DNA of 45,975 bases from Actinomycetota bacterium (GCA_026392845.1 JAPLBJ010000052.1:1-45975); one strand, 5' to 3'. Numbered from the stretch's first letter, positions 17,128-27,494 are shown. The notes: a model not told the origin generated them from the sequence alone. Made by a program: numbers and translations.

Positions 17128-18630
17128 TTATTCTTCCGGCTTTACTAGTGGGAAGAGAATTGTTTCGCGGATACCAAGTCCAGTTAGTGCCATCAATAAA
17201 CGATCCAGGCCCATTCCCATTCCACCTGTTGGTGGCATCGCAAATTCCATTGCGCGTAAGAAATCTTCATCAACTTGCATTGCTTCAAGATCGCCCTTTG
17301 CGCCAAGTTGTGCTTGCTCTACTAAACGTTCGCGTTGAACAACAGGATCAACAAGTTCAGAGTAACCAGTTGCCAGTTCAAAACCGTCAACATAGAGATC
17401 CCATTTTTCTGCAACACCAGGTAATTCGCGATGTGCTCGAACAAGTGGTGATGTATCAACTGGGAAACCCATAACAAATGTAGGTTCAATCAATTGTTCT
17501 CTCGCAACATGTTCAAAAATCTCTTCAGCAAGCTTTCCTGTTACCCATTTTGGATCAATCTTTATGCCTAGTTTTGTAGCGTGCTTCTTCAATTCTTCAA
17601 TAGGAGTAAGGGCTGTAACGTTTTCGCCTACACCTTGAGAAATAGCTTCGTAAAGTGAAATTTCTTTCCACTGACCACCTAAATTTGCTTGGCGACCATC
17701 ATGATGAGTTACAACATGTGAACCAGAAATGGCCATTGCAGCATTTTGAATCAGTGTGCGAGTCAGATCTGCAATTGAGCGCCAATCACCATAAGCCTGA
17801 TAGCTCTCAATCATTGCAAACTCTGGTGAGTGTGATGAATCGGCGCCTTCATTTCTAAAGTTTCTATTGATTTCAAATACGCGTTCAATTCCACCAACGA
17901 CGCATCGCTTCAAAAATAATTCGGGTGCAATACGTAAGTAAAGATCCATGTCATAGGCATTGCTAAAAGATTTGAATGGACGTGCTGCCGCTCCACCATG
18001 CATAACCTGAAGCATTGGTGTTTCTACTTCAATAAAATCTTGATTATGAAATGTTTCGCGTAATGAACGCAAAACAGTTGGGCGAAGACGCGCATAAGCG
18101 CGTGCCTCTGGGCGAACAATGAGGTCGACATAACGCATACGAACGCGAGTCTCTTCAGACATCGGTTTGTGTTCGTTTGGCAGCGGACGCAACGATTTCG
18201 CAGCAAGTGACCACGAGTTAGCTAGAACCGATAGTTCGCCACGTTTTGAAGAGATGATCTCACCTGTCACGCTAACAATGTCACCTAAATCAATATCTGA
18301 TTTCCATGAATCAAGTTGTTCTTCTCCGACTTTATCTAGTGAAAACATTGCTTGAAGTTCTGTTCCATCACCTTCGCGAAGTGTTGCAAAACATAACTTT
18401 CCTGTATCGCGCTTGAAAATAATTCGCCCAGTCAGACTTTCAATATCACCGGTTGCAACATCGATATCGAGTGATGTGTATTTCTCGCGGATATCTTTCA
18501 AACTCTTTGTGCGAGCAACAGATACTGGGTATGGCTCAATTCCGCGCTCAATGAGGCCTGCACGCTTTTCGCGGCGAATCCTCAATTGCTCAGGAAGGTC
18601 ATCCTCAATTGGTGTGTTATCTGCGCTCAT
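17128..18630 (-). CDS. lysS: Lysyl-tRNA synthetase, class II
   Basis: Charges tRNA-Lys; 500 aa. The N-terminal OB-fold anticodon-binding domain covers about residues 60-150 (GRIIFKRDTGKLCFATL). The catalytic core has motif 2 FRNEGADSSHSPEF and motif 3 GMGMGLDRLLMAL near the C-terminus. The ATG at 18630 starts 20 bp after the coaX stop, and a TAGACT hexamer 9 bp upstream could provide an internal promoter. A tRNA-Lys(TTT) gene is present at the far end of the window. Confidence 0.97.
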   Translation of the reverse strand: MSADNTPIEDDLPEQLRIRREKRAGLIERGIEPYPVSVARTKSLKDIREKYTSLDIDVATGDIESLTGRIIFKRDTGKLCFATLREGDGTELQAMFSLDKVGEEQLDSWKSDIDLGDIVSVTGEIISSKRGELSVLANSWSLAAKSLRPLPNEHKPMSEETRVRMRYVDLIVRPEARAYARLRPTVLRSLRETFHNQDFIEVETPMLQVMHGGAAARPFKSFSNAYDMDLYLRIAPELFLKRCVVGGIERVFEINRNFRNEGADSSHSPEFAMIESYQAYGDWRSIADLTRTLIQNAAMAISGSHVVTHHDGRQANLGGQWKEISLYEAISQGVGENVTALTPIEELKKHATKLGIKIDPKWVTGKLAEEIFEHVAREQLIEPTFVMGFPVDTSPLVRAHRELPGVAEKWDLYVDGFELATGYSELVDPVVQRERLVEQAQLGAKGDLEAMQVDEDFLRAMEFAMPPTGGMGMGLDRLLMALTGLGIRETILFPLVKPEE

Positions 18631-18650
18631 AATGTGGTGAGTCTAGCGAC

Positions 18651-19415
18651 TCAAGCATTTCGTTCGTGAATCAGGCGCAGTCCAATCAGCGTCAAATCTG
18701 GCTCGTAATGGTCAATCGTTTCTGCAACACCGAAAATCAACGGCGCTAGGCCACCTGTTGCAATTACGTGTGGCTTTTCTGAATACGTTTCAAGGAGTTC
18801 AGCAGTGATGCGATCTACGAGTCCATCAACTTGGCCGGCAAAACCAAAAATAGTTCCTGATTGAAGAGCTTCAACTGTGTTCTTGCCAATTACATTCTTT
18901 GGCTTTACTAATTCCACTTTTCGAAGTTGTGCGGCGCGAGCTGCAAGAGCGTCGACTGATATTTCAATTCCAGGTGCAAGTGCTCCACCGAGAAACTCGC
19001 CTTTGGGTGATACAACATCAAGATTCGTTGATGTTCCGAAATCAACAACAATGGCTGGACCACCATACAAAGTGTGAGCTGCAAGAGTATTGACGATGCG
19101 ATCTGCGCCAATTTCTTTTGGATTATCGACCAATAGAGGCACGCCAGTTTTGATTCCAGGTTCAACAATTGTTACGCGGATTTCTGCAAAATAGTCATCT
19201 ATCATGTGGCGAAGTTCGCGAAGAGTTGCTGGAACTGTTGAACAAATAGCAAGGCCTGTAATTTCATAACCTTCAACGAGGGCTTTGTATTGCAACCACA
19301 ACTCATCTGCTGTTGAACGTGGATCAGTCTTTACTCGCCAAGAGCGAAGGAGATCCGACTCATCAAAAATTCCCAAAACAGTGTTGGTGTTTCCAACGTC
19401 GATTGTAAGTAACAT
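18651..19415 (-). CDS. coaX: Type III pantothenate kinase
   Basis: Phosphorylates pantothenate, the first committed step to coenzyme A; 254 aa. The ASKHA-fold phosphate motifs are IDVGNTNTVLG at residues 4-14, GADRIVN and VVDFGTSTNLD. It follows nadC after 4 bp and precedes lysS, the order seen in Streptomyces. Because the panC of this window is interrupted, this kinase may depend on imported pantothenate. Confidence 0.95.
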   Translation of the reverse strand: MLLTIDVGNTNTVLGIFDESDLLRSWRVKTDPRSTADELWLQYKALVEGYEITGLAICSTVPATLRELRHMIDDYFAEIRVTIVEPGIKTGVPLLVDNPKEIGADRIVNTLAAHTLYGGPAIVVDFGTSTNLDVVSPKGEFLGGALAPGIEISVDALAARAAQLRKVELVKPKNVIGKNTVEALQSGTIFGFAGQVDGLVDRITAELLETYSEKPHVIATGGLAPLIFGVAETIDHYEPDLTLIGLRLIHERNA

Positions 19416-19419
19416 CTTC

Positions 19420-20244
19420 TTATACCTCTCTAAAATCTAAACCGATATCAAAATTTGGTGCTGAATGTGTAAGTGCACCAACAGCCAAGTAATCCACGCC
19501 AGTCGCTGCATATGCTCTTGCATTCTCAATACTTAGCCCGCCAGATGCCTCTAGCTTTGCCGCTCCTTTAGTAATAGATACCGCCTGCTTGCATTCTTCA
19601 ATGCTCATATTGTCGAGCAGAATAAGGTCAGGCTTGAGGGGTAATACTTCTTGTAATTGTTCCAAAGTATCTACTTCAATTTCGATCTCCGACGTTGGAT
19701 ACTTTTCGCGCACCTTCATAAAAGCAGCAGTAATACTTCCTGCCGCTGCGATGTGATTATCTTTTATCAGCGCAGCATCGCTCAAACTCAATCGATGATT
19801 CGTTCCACCACCAGCTACAACTGCAGCTTTCTCCAGTAATCGCATTCCAGGTGTGGTTTTTCTCGTATCTCGAACTTTGCATGATGTTCCATCTATTGCA
19901 TCGACCCATGCGCGAGTAAGAGTTGCAATACCGCTGAGATGTCCTAAGAAATTAAGCGTAGTGCGCTCTGCAAGTAAAATCGCACGAGTATCTCCACGAA
20001 CTGTCAATAGAACTTTTCCTGACCTCACACTTTCTCCATCGTGAACGAAAAGTGCAATATCTCTGAGCCCAACTTCTTCTAAAACTCCCTGAGCCATTTC
20101 AATACCCGCAATAACGCCGCTCTTGCGAGCAACAAAATCGGCAACAATTTGTGAGCTACCTGCAACTGTTGCAATAGAAGTTATATCTTCGCCACCAGCT
20201 AAATCTTCAGCGATTGCACGCTTTATAAGTTCGAGATCAATCAT
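19420..20244 (-). CDS. nadC: Nicotinate-nucleotide pyrophosphorylase (quinolinate phosphoribosyltransferase)
   Basis: Converts quinolinate and PRPP to nicotinate mononucleotide in de novo NAD synthesis; 274 aa. Diagnostic stretches are ERTTLNFLGHLSGIAT, the active-site DTRKTTPGMRLLEK, and the phosphate-binding GGGTNHRLSLSDAALIKDNH. The C-terminal half forms the alpha/beta barrel (LEASGGLSIENARAY). The ATG overlaps the nadB stop (ATGA). Confidence 0.97.
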   Translation of the reverse strand: MIDLELIKRAIAEDLAGGEDITSIATVAGSSQIVADFVARKSGVIAGIEMAQGVLEEVGLRDIALFVHDGESVRSGKVLLTVRGDTRAILLAERTTLNFLGHLSGIATLTRAWVDAIDGTSCKVRDTRKTTPGMRLLEKAAVVAGGGTNHRLSLSDAALIKDNHIAAAGSITAAFMKVREKYPTSEIEIEVDTLEQLQEVLPLKPDLILLDNMSIEECKQAVSITKGAAKLEASGGLSIENARAYAATGVDYLAVGALTHSAPNFDIGLDFREV

Positions 20245-21854
20245 GGGCGACCAACTTCCTGATAATCAGTTGCCCATACACCGGAAGGGCTGAGTCTTTG
20301 CACAATTCGCTTGAGCCATGTATTACTTGTTTCAGGAAAATCTTCACGCCAATGTGAACCACGAGTCTCTTGGCGAATGAGTGATGCTTTTACAATTGCT
20401 TGAGCTAATTGATAAAGATTTGTTGTCTCCCACGCTTCAACGCATGGTTGAAAACTTTTGCGCGATTGAATACGTGCTAGGTCATCACTCGTTGCAACAA
20501 GAGAATCTGAAGAGCGCAGTACCCCGGCGCCTTTACTCATGCTCCATTGAAGTTCTTTGCGAGCACCTGGGTCAATAAGTATTGACTCAGAATTATCTGT
20601 AATTGCTATCCCTTGCGGGGAAATAGTCGCTGCAATGTCAGCAGCAATACGTGCACTAAAAACAAGTCCTTCAAGAAGTGAATTAGAAGCTAAACGATTT
20701 GCTCCATGCACTCCAGAACATGCTGTTTCACCGCATGCATATAGGCCAGCAACGCTAGTGCGACCGTTGAGATCTACTCGTACGCCACCAGATGCGTAAT
20801 GCGAAGCAGGTGCCACTGGAATCAATTGTGTAAGTGGATCAATTCCATGAGCAATACATGAAGCGTAAATCGTTGGGAATCTCTCAGTAAAGCCTGGAAG
20901 GTGGCGAACATCGAGCCAGACATGTTGTGTCTTATTTGCAACCATAGAACGCATAATTGCAATAGCAACTACATCTCGTGGCGCAAGTTCAGCTAAAGGA
21001 TGTTGCTCTTTCATAAATCTCACACCATTGTCATCGACAAGGTATGCCCCTTCGCCACGAACTGCTTCACTTATAAGTGGTTGTTGACCTTGAGAATCTT
21101 CACCTAACCAAAGTACGGTTGGGTGAAATTGAATAAATTCAACATCGGCAACTTTCGCCCCTGCACGAAGTGCTAGAGCAACGCCATCTCCTGTTGATAC
21201 TGATGGATTTGTAGTTTGTGCAAAAACTTGTCCGAGACCACCCGTTGCAAGTACAACGGCGCGCGCCATTGCTTGTCCAACTCCATCTCGTGTTCCGGCA
21301 CCAATAACGTGAAGTGTTACACCACATACAGCGCCATTTTTATCTTTGAGCGCATCGAGTACCAATGCATCTTCTACAACTTCAATCTCTGGATCATCAT
21401 TTACTGCTGCTAAGAGTGCACGTGAAACTTCTGCACCAGTTGCATCTCCACCGGCGTGCAAGATTCGATTACGTAAATGACCGCCTTCTCGAGTTAGTGC
21501 AATCTCACCACTTGCCTCAGTATCAAATATTGCCCCGCGAGCAATAAGTTTACGTACCGCTTCTGGGCCTTCAGTAACTAGAACTTTTACTGCTTCAAGA
21601 TCACAAAGCCCAGCACCTGCAACAAGTGTGTCTTTCTCATGCTGATCAGGTGAATCACCTGGTCCAAGTGCTGCAGCAATTCCACCTTGTGCCCACTTAG
21701 TAGAGCCCTCATCAACTTTTGCTTTTGTTACTAATAGAACAGATAAACCAAATGTTCTTACTTGCAGAGCAGTTGTAAGTCCAGCAACTCCCGAGCCAAC
21801 AACAATGACATCTGCTTGCGAAGTCCATCCTGGAGCAGGTGCTAGTAACTTCAT
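20241..21854 (-). CDS. nadB: L-aspartate oxidase
   Basis: FAD-dependent oxidation of L-aspartate to iminoaspartate, the first step of de novo NAD synthesis; 537 aa. The dinucleotide fold VVGSGVAGLTTALQ is at 17-30. The substrate-side motifs include GGIAAALGPGD, REGGHLRNRILHAGGD, EFIQFHPTVLW and YASGGVRVDL. The C-terminal helical domain is present. The start overlaps the panC stop (ATGA), so nadB would normally be translated together with the 3' part of panC. No nadA gene is in this window. Confidence 0.96.
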   Translation of the reverse strand: MKLLAPAPGWTSQADVIVVGSGVAGLTTALQVRTFGLSVLLVTKAKVDEGSTKWAQGGIAAALGPGDSPDQHEKDTLVAGAGLCDLEAVKVLVTEGPEAVRKLIARGAIFDTEASGEIALTREGGHLRNRILHAGGDATGAEVSRALLAAVNDDPEIEVVEDALVLDALKDKNGAVCGVTLHVIGAGTRDGVGQAMARAVVLATGGLGQVFAQTTNPSVSTGDGVALALRAGAKVADVEFIQFHPTVLWLGEDSQGQQPLISEAVRGEGAYLVDDNGVRFMKEQHPLAELAPRDVVAIAIMRSMVANKTQHVWLDVRHLPGFTERFPTIYASCIAHGIDPLTQLIPVAPASHYASGGVRVDLNGRTSVAGLYACGETACSGVHGANRLASNSLLEGLVFSARIAADIAATISPQGIAITDNSESILIDPGARKELQWSMSKGAGVLRSSDSLVATSDDLARIQSRKSFQPCVEAWETTNLYQLAQAIVKASLIRQETRGSHWREDFPETSNTWLKRIVQRLSPSGVWATDYQEVGRP

Positions 21855-22612
21855 GATTGTTGCCCTGCGTTCATGGGCATATTGTCAATCAAACGTATGC
21901 CATTAATCCAACCGGCAACTAGTCCACGCTTCTTTTGACTCGTTTGTGTGGCAATTGAGAAATCTTTTTCATCAATAATCACCGCATAATCTTTTGTGAA
22001 CGCTTGCTCTTGCCCCAAAACTTCATCATGTGTTCTCTGCGCCAATTCAACAGTTTTCTATACCGATGCTGCAGTTAGGGCCTTTGAAATAATTAGCGCA
22101 CTTTCTTGTTCAATTTCTGAGAGACGAATATTTCGTGATGAAAGCGCGAGCCCACTTCCGCTGCGAACGGTTGGAACGGAAATTATTTCAACCTTCTTTG
22201 AAATACCTTTTATAAGGAAGAGTTGTTGAAAATCTTTTTCACCGAATACTGCATGGGTGGGTTTGACTATTTCAAATAGACGATTGACGACAGTTAGTAC
22301 GCCATCAAAATGTGCAGGTCGGCTCGCTCCTTCGTACAATGATCCAATCGGTCCAGCGCTGAGAGTCGTAATTTCTCCTGGATAAATATCTTCATATTCT
22401 GGAAACCAGACTTCCGTTGCACCGGCAAGAGTTGCAAGTTTGATATCGAGTTGAGGTGAGCGTGGATATTTTTCTAAATCTTCTTTGTTTTCAAATTGCA
22501 ACGGGTTTACAAAAATACTGACAATGACTTCTTTGCTCACTGTGCGAGCACGCTTAATCAACGCTTGATGGCCCCTATGTAATGAGCCCATTGTCGGAAC
22601 TAGAACGGTCAT
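21851..22612 (-). pseudogene. panC: Pantothenate synthetase interrupted by an in-frame TAG
   Basis: Pantothenate synthetase joins pantoate and beta-alanine using ATP. Reading from the ATG at 22612, the N-terminal domain is intact: VPTMGSLHRGH (5-15), FVNPLQF, FGEKDFQQLFLI and SSRNIRLS. A TAG at 22058-22060 stops translation after residue 184. In the same frame the sequence continues KTVELAQRTH and runs 67 more codons to the typical C-terminus GWINGIRLIDNMPM. There is no frameshift. The start has a GGAG 8 bp upstream and an in-frame stop just before it; the ~20 residues that usually precede VPTMG are missing. Possible explanations are a recent null mutation, an assembly error or stop readthrough. 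The C-terminal half shows no decay, arguing for a young event or an artefact. Confidence 0.85.
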
Positions 22613-22666
22613 CGTATGGCTCCAGTCCTTTCAGGTACCGGGCTTGATGAGTAAAAGTTTACGCCT

Positions 22667-23113
22667 TTATTTCAATTCTTCCAAAAGCTGCGAGATTGCA
22701 CCATGCGTAAGCAGTATTGCATCAGGCTCGACTTCATACCATGGCTCTAAAACAAATTTTCTTTCGAAAGCACGTGGGTGTGGAAGTTCCAACTCTTCAC
22801 TACTACTCAAAATATTTCCATATTGAATGAGATCTAAATCGATAACACGTGGACCCCATTTTTCGATTCGGACTCGGCCCATACTTTTTTCAATTCCGTG
22901 TAATAGTGCAAGTAAATCAAGTGCCGGTAAATCTGAATCAATTACGCACACTGCATTTATGTAATTATCTTGTTCTGGGCCGCCCACAGGCTTGGTTTCA
23001 TACAGTGAAGAAACCTTCTGTACATCAGTGGCCTCGCGAAGAAGGGCGATTGCTAGCTCTACTGCCTCAGGTGGATTTTCTAAATTTGCACCGAGCGCTA
23101 CAACTGCTTTCAT
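22667..23113 (-). CDS. folK: 6-hydroxymethyl-7,8-dihydropterin pyrophosphokinase
   Basis: Transfers pyrophosphate from ATP to the hydroxymethyl dihydropterin in folate synthesis; 148 aa. Seen motifs are ALGANLENP (6-14), SSLYETKPVGGPEQDNYINAV, and the signature WGPRVIDLDLIQYG with LPHPRAFERKFVLEPW. The start overlaps the folB stop. It is separated from panC by 54 bp without an obvious terminator. Confidence 0.96.
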   Translation of the reverse strand: MKAVVALGANLENPPEAVELAIALLREATDVQKVSSLYETKPVGGPEQDNYINAVCVIDSDLPALDLLALLHGIEKSMGRVRIEKWGPRVIDLDLIQYGNILSSSEELELPHPRAFERKFVLEPWYEVEPDAILLTHGAISQLLEELK

Positions 23114-23472
23114 CGAGTGCGTGTGATCTTTACTGCGATATCGGAGAGTTCAGCTTTTACCGGTGCTTGTGGTTTATGTACCGTGATTTCAACTTTCGAA
23201 ATTTTGGTATCAAGAGCTAAAACCCGATCGCCAATTTTTCCTGCAAGTCTTTCAATGAGAATTACTCGATCTCCTTCGATTTCTTCAACAACTAATTCAG
23301 CAATAGCTCCATAATCAACAGTGTCTGAGATTGAATCACTGACGGATGCTTTAGATAGATCAATTGAAATTGCAAGATCTACAAGAAAGTTTTGACCTTC
23401 TTCAGCTTCGAAATCAAAAAGACCGTGATAACCAAATGCACGGATACCTGTCAAAAGAATTTGATCGCTCAT
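23110..23472 (-). CDS. folB: Dihydroneopterin aldolase
   Basis: Cleaves dihydroneopterin to hydroxymethyl dihydropterin and glycolaldehyde; 120 aa. Typical sequence includes LTGIRAFGYHGLFDFEAEEGQ with the conserved HG, DYGAIAELV and the LIERLAGKI helix. Both ends overlap neighbours by ATGA-type junctions (folP before, folK after), marking a tightly coupled folate operon. Confidence 0.95.
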   Translation of the reverse strand: MSDQILLTGIRAFGYHGLFDFEAEEGQNFLVDLAISIDLSKASVSDSISDTVDYGAIAELVVEEIEGDRVILIERLAGKIGDRVLALDTKISKVEITVHKPQAPVKAELSDIAVKITRTR

Positions 23473-24224
23473 GCGCTAATCACTTCTTTATGTGGCTTCA
23501 CACTATGAACTCTAATAGCCCAAATACCTGTCGTGGATAGCCTTTGTGTGAGCGCGATAGTTGCCACCTCCCGCAAATCCGGATTATCTCCGCCAAGGAA
23601 TCTCTTGCGAGATGCGCCAACTAGAACTGGATAGCCCAAATCAACAAAGGTAGATATTGAATCGATAATTGCCCAGTTATGGTCTGCATCTTTAGCAAAT
23701 CCAAGACCTGGATCAATTATCAAATTATCTTTTTTGATACCTGCTTCAAGTGAGGCCTTGATGCGCTCTTGAAGTTCGTTTATTACTTCACTAACTACAT
23801 CTTTATACATTGCACGAGAATTCATATCTTTTGAATGTCCGCGCCAATGCATTGCAATGTATGGAACATTGAGACTTGCCGCAGTTATAAGCATCTCAGA
23901 ATCAGCTAGGCCACCGCTTACATCATTGATAATCGAGGCACCTGCTTCGATAGCTTTGCGAGCAACTTCCGAGCGCATAGTGTCGATACTTATCTTTATT
24001 CCTGATTGGGATAATTCATTGATCACTGGGATAACGCGATCTAATTCTTCTTCAAGAGTGATTCGTTCTGCGCCAGGCTTGGTGGACTCTCCACCGACAT
24101 CAATAATGTCTACACCCTCTGAAATCATTTCTTGTCCACGTCGAATTGCAGATTCAAAATCGTTATATCTTCCACCGTCAGCAAAAGAGTCCGGTGTGAC
24201 GTTGAGAATCCCCATAACTAACAT
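23469..24224 (-). CDS. folP: Dihydropteroate synthase
   Basis: Condenses p-aminobenzoate with the pterin pyrophosphate; 251 aa. The N-terminal signature MGILNVTPDSFADGG is at residues 4-18, followed by DVGGESTKPGA, the pterin-site ISIDTMRSEVA, INDVSGG, DPGLGFAKD and VGASRKRF. The protein starts almost directly at the first strand, slightly shorter than many homologues. The folE stop is 5 bp upstream. Confidence 0.96.
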   Translation of the reverse strand: MLVMGILNVTPDSFADGGRYNDFESAIRRGQEMISEGVDIIDVGGESTKPGAERITLEEELDRVIPVINELSQSGIKISIDTMRSEVARKAIEAGASIINDVSGGLADSEMLITAASLNVPYIAMHWRGHSKDMNSRAMYKDVVSEVINELQERIKASLEAGIKKDNLIIDPGLGFAKDADHNWAIIDSISTFVDLGYPVLVGASRKRFLGGDNPDLREVATIALTQRLSTTGIWAIRVHSVKPHKEVISA

Positions 24225-24229
24225 AAAAA

Positions 24230-24835
24230 TTACTTACTTGTAATTAGACTTATTGCTTCGGCACGAGTTGCAGGATTTGTAAGCGCACCGCGTACAGCAC
24301 TTGTAGTTGTGCGAGCGTGCGACTTTTTTACACCGCGCATAGACATACACAAGTGTTCGCAGTCAATTATGACAATTACTCCAAGTGGGTTGAGGATTTT
24401 TACCATCGCATCAGCGATTTGAGTTGTGAGTCTTTCTTGAACTTGAGGACGTTTCGCATATAGATCGACGAGGCGCGCAACTTTTGAAAGACCTGTTATT
24501 TTTCCTCGTGGGATGTAGCCAACATGTGCGAGCCCATGAAATGGCGTTAGGTGATGTTCGCAATGAGAAAAAACTTCTATATCTCGAATAATTACTAACT
24601 CTTCATGGCCGATGTCAAATGTAGTTGTTAGAACATCTTCAGGAGATTGCCATAGTCCTTCAAAGTTTTCTTTGAGTGCGCGAGCAACACGGGCAGGAGT
24701 CTCTTTCAACCCTTCACGATCTGGATCTTCACCAAGTGCGCTTAGTAATTCGCGAATCGCATGTTCTGCACGTTTTTCATCGTATGGATTTATCGCTCTG
24801 CCATCACCGAGTGAGATTGGATTTATCTTACTCAC
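24230..24835 (-). CDS. folE: GTP cyclohydrolase I
   Basis: First step of tetrahydrofolate synthesis, GTP to dihydroneopterin triphosphate; 201 aa from a GTG at 24835. Zinc and catalytic motifs are [13 protein letters not shown], with Cys and His ligands, and later [11 protein letters not shown]. The GTG is chosen because AGAGGAAA lies about 9 bp upstream and the protein then begins VSKINPIS; the upstream frame lies inside ftsH. The start overlaps the last 8 bp of ftsH, so the genes are coupled. Confidence 0.95.
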   Translation of the reverse strand: MSKINPISLGDGRAINPYDEKRAEHAIRELLSALGEDPDREGLKETPARVARALKENFEGLWQSPEDVLTTTFDIGHEELVIIRDIEVFSHCEHHLTPFHGLAHVGYIPRGKITGLSKVARLVDLYAKRPQVQERLTTQIADAMVKILNPLGVIVIIDCEHLCMSMRGVKKSHARTTTSAVRGALTNPATRAEAISLITSK

Positions 24836-26888
24836 TCTTTGGTTTCCTCTTTGAAACTTTCTTTGCGGGTTCAACATCAACTACTGCCTTTGCAGGAACA
24901 TCTACAGGCGGTTGGTCTGACGGGATACGAGTCGCAGATCCTGTCCATGCTGGACGTCGTGGCCATGCCTTTACCTTTGAGAAAATTTGTGAAATCTCAT
25001 CCTTATTTATTGTTTCTTTATCAAGTAATTGAAGAACCATCTCATCCAAAATTGCACGGTTAGCTACCAAAATATCAAAGGCTTCTTGGTGTGCATTTTC
25101 AATTAGTGTACGAATTTCGCGATCGACAATGCCTGCAACGCTCTCAGAATAATCGCGCTGGTGGCCGAAGTCGCGACCCATAAATGGTTCTGACTCTGAC
25201 CCACCCAATTTGATTGCACCGATTGCTTCAGTCATTCCATATTGAGTAACCATTGCACGAGCAAGAGCTGTTGCCTTTTCAATATCATTTGAAGCACCAG
25301 TTGATGGATCATGGAAAATTAATTCTTCCGCTGCGCGTCCACCAAGTGAATATGCCAATTGATCTAACAGTTGATTGCGAGTAGTTGAGTACTTATCTTC
25401 ATCTGGCAAGACCATTGTGTAACCAAGGGCGCGACCACGAGGCATGATCGTAATTTTGTGCACAGGATCTGTATGTGGAAGTGCAAATGCAACAAGTGCA
25501 TGACCGCCTTCGTGGTAAGCCGTTACTCGACGCTCATCATCACTCATGATGCGTGACTTACGTTGTGGCCCAGCCATAACGCGATCTATTGCTTCGTCAA
25601 GTTCGGTATTAGTAATCAGCTTTTTCTCTTCGCGCGCAGTGAGTAGCGCTGCTTCGTTGAGAACATTTGCAAGATCAGCACCCGTAAAGCCAGGTGTGCG
25701 ACGCGCGTAATTAATCAAATCAACGCTTTCATCAAGTGGCTTGTTCTTGGAATGCACTTTAAGAATTTCTTCACGACCCTTGAGGTCCGGACGGTCGACT
25801 GCAATCTGACGATCGAATCGACCGGGACGCAATAGCGCTGGATCTAAAACATCAGGTCGATTAGTTGCAGCAATCAAAATGACTTTTGTATTCTCTTCAA
25901 AGCCATCCATCTCAACTAATAATTGATTGAGTGTCTGTTCACGTTCATCATGACCGCCACCCATACCTGCACCGCGTTGGCGACCTACTGCATCAATCTC
26001 ATCAACAAAAACAATTGATGGCGAATTCTCTTTTGCTTGTGTAAATAAATCACGTACACGAGCCGCACCAACTCCAACAAACATTTCTACAAAGTCGGAA
26101 CCAGAGATTGAATAGAAAGGAACTCCAGCTTCACCGGCAACTGCGCGGGCCAAAAGAGTTTTTCCTGTTCCTGGAGGACCGTAAAGTAAAACGCCCTTAG
26201 GAATTTTCGCGCCGAGTACGCCATATTTTTCTGGATTAGCGAGAAAGTCCTTAATCTCTTCAAGTTCTGCAATTGCTTCTTCCGCACCCGCAACATCTTT
26301 AAATGTAGTTTTTGGTACATCGTTGCTCTGTAACTTGGCACGTGAGCGACCGAATTGAAATACTCGATTTCCGCCACCTTGTGCCTGACTCATCATGAAG
26401 AAGAAGAGAAGGCCGATTAGCAATATCGGTGCGAATGAGAACAGGAATGAGACTAAAAGAGATTGGGTTGGAACATCAACATTCCAACCCTTTGTTGGTG
26501 GATTGCCTGTTAGCGCATCAATAACGGTTGGCTCTTGTCGCGCAACATATGAGGCTTCAACTTTGCTCGAACCATTTATTGTCTTACCCGCTTTGAGAAT
26601 CAAACGAATTTTCTGACTCTTATCAATAACAACTGCAGACTCAACATCAGAAGTTGAAATTGCATCGAGTGCTTGCGAAGTTAATATTTTTGTATATTTA
26701 TTTCCGGCACTGGTAATTTGTCCAAAAATCGAAACAGCAAAAATGGCAGCAATGATCCAAATGAGAGGCCCGCGGAAGAGTCGACCCATGCGAGTTGTTG
26801 GCTTCTTGGGAGCCTCTTTCTTCTTTACATCTTTAGAAAGTTTCTTCGTAGGAAAACTTTTCTTTGGTGCCTTTTTAGTCTCTGTCAT
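24828..26888 (-). CDS. ftsH: Membrane-bound ATP-dependent zinc protease FtsH
   Basis: AAA+ protease for membrane and regulatory proteins; 686 aa from the ATG at 26888 ([10 protein letters not shown]). A Lys-rich cytoplasmic N-terminus is followed by TM1 (about 35-53), an extracytoplasmic loop and TM2 (about 137-160). Then come Walker A GPPGTGKT, Walker [12 protein letters not shown], the SRH region and the zinc site HEGGH. The in-frame ATG at 27044 lies inside hpt and was rejected. No strong ribosome binding site precedes 26888, so the exact start has some doubt. hpt lies 34 bp upstream, ftsH-folE overlap by 8 bp. Confidence 0.96.
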   Translation of the reverse strand: MTETKKAPKKSFPTKKLSKDVKKKEAPKKPTTRMGRLFRGPLIWIIAAIFAVSIFGQITSAGNKYTKILTSQALDAISTSDVESAVVIDKSQKIRLILKAGKTINGSSKVEASYVARQEPTVIDALTGNPPTKGWNVDVPTQSLLVSFLFSFAPILLIGLLFFFMMSQAQGGGNRVFQFGRSRAKLQSNDVPKTTFKDVAGAEEAIAELEEIKDFLANPEKYGVLGAKIPKGVLLYGPPGTGKTLLARAVAGEAGVPFYSISGSDFVEMFVGVGAARVRDLFTQAKENSPSIVFVDEIDAVGRQRGAGMGGGHDEREQTLNQLLVEMDGFEENTKVILIAATNRPDVLDPALLRPGRFDRQIAVDRPDLKGREEILKVHSKNKPLDESVDLINYARRTPGFTGADLANVLNEAALLTAREEKKLITNTELDEAIDRVMAGPQRKSRIMSDDERRVTAYHEGGHALVAFALPHTDPVHKITIMPRGRALGYTMVLPDEDKYSTTRNQLLDQLAYSLGGRAAEELIFHDPSTGASNDIEKATALARAMVTQYGMTEAIGAIKLGGSESEPFMGRDFGHQRDYSESVAGIVDREIRTLIENAHQEAFDILVANRAILDEMVLQLLDKETINKDEISQIFSKVKAWPRRPAWTGSATRIPSDQPPVDVPAKAVVDVEPAKKVSKRKPKSE

Positions 26889-26922
26889 GTTTCGGGGTAT
26901 CTCGTTTCGTTGTTGGGAATTT

Positions 26923-27474
26923 TTATGAGTACATGTGTTTTGCGAGAACACCGATAAATGGCAAGTTGCGATATTTCTCATCGAAGTCGAGTCCATAACC
27001 AACAACGAAATCCGGTGGAATATCAAAGCCGACATACTTAACATTTACTTCTACCTTGGCAGATTCTGGTTTACGCAAGATAGCTAAAATTTCGACGCTT
27101 CCTGCTCCTCGAGATTCAAGATTTGATTTGAGCCATGAAAGAGTTAGCCCTGAATCAACAATGTCTTCAACAATCAAAACATTGCGTCCCGTGATATCTC
27201 GATCTAAATCTTTGAGAATGCGAACAACTCCACTTGATTTTGTTCCCGAGCCATATGAAGAAACGGCCATCCAATCCATATCTACATGACGTTGTAGCGC
27301 ACGTGAAAGATCGGCAACTGCCATAACTGCGCCTTTGAGAACACCAATGAGAAGTAGATCTTTATTTTCGTAATCTTTATCAACGCGTGCAGCTAACTCT
27401 TTGATCTTTTCTTGGAGCGCCTTTTCATCAACGATGACACGTTCGATATCGCTTTCGATTTTCGATAGATCCAC
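26923..27474 (-). CDS. hpt: Hypoxanthine phosphoribosyltransferase
   Basis: Purine salvage enzyme making IMP and GMP from hypoxanthine and guanine with PRPP; 183 aa. The PRPP loop is VLIVEDIVDSGLTLSW, and the early flexible loop contains SSYGSGTKSSG. FDIPPDFVVGYGLDFDE lines the base pocket. The GTG start has a GAGGGAG site just upstream. It lies 20 bp after the tilS stop, an order conserved in Actinobacteria (tilS-hpt-ftsH). Confidence 0.96.
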   Translation of the reverse strand: MDLSKIESDIERVIVDEKALQEKIKELAARVDKDYENKDLLLIGVLKGAVMAVADLSRALQRHVDMDWMAVSSYGSGTKSSGVVRILKDLDRDITGRNVLIVEDIVDSGLTLSWLKSNLESRGAGSVEILAILRKPESAKVEVNVKYVGFDIPPDFVVGYGLDFDEKYRNLPFIGVLAKHMYS

Positions 27475-27494
27475 GGTGCTCCCTCAAGTTGGAA

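Noticed and set aside
22043-22060. panC split read as a frameshift
   Set aside because: The bases between the two reading segments (22046-22057) code in the same frame as both halves; only a stop codon separates them.
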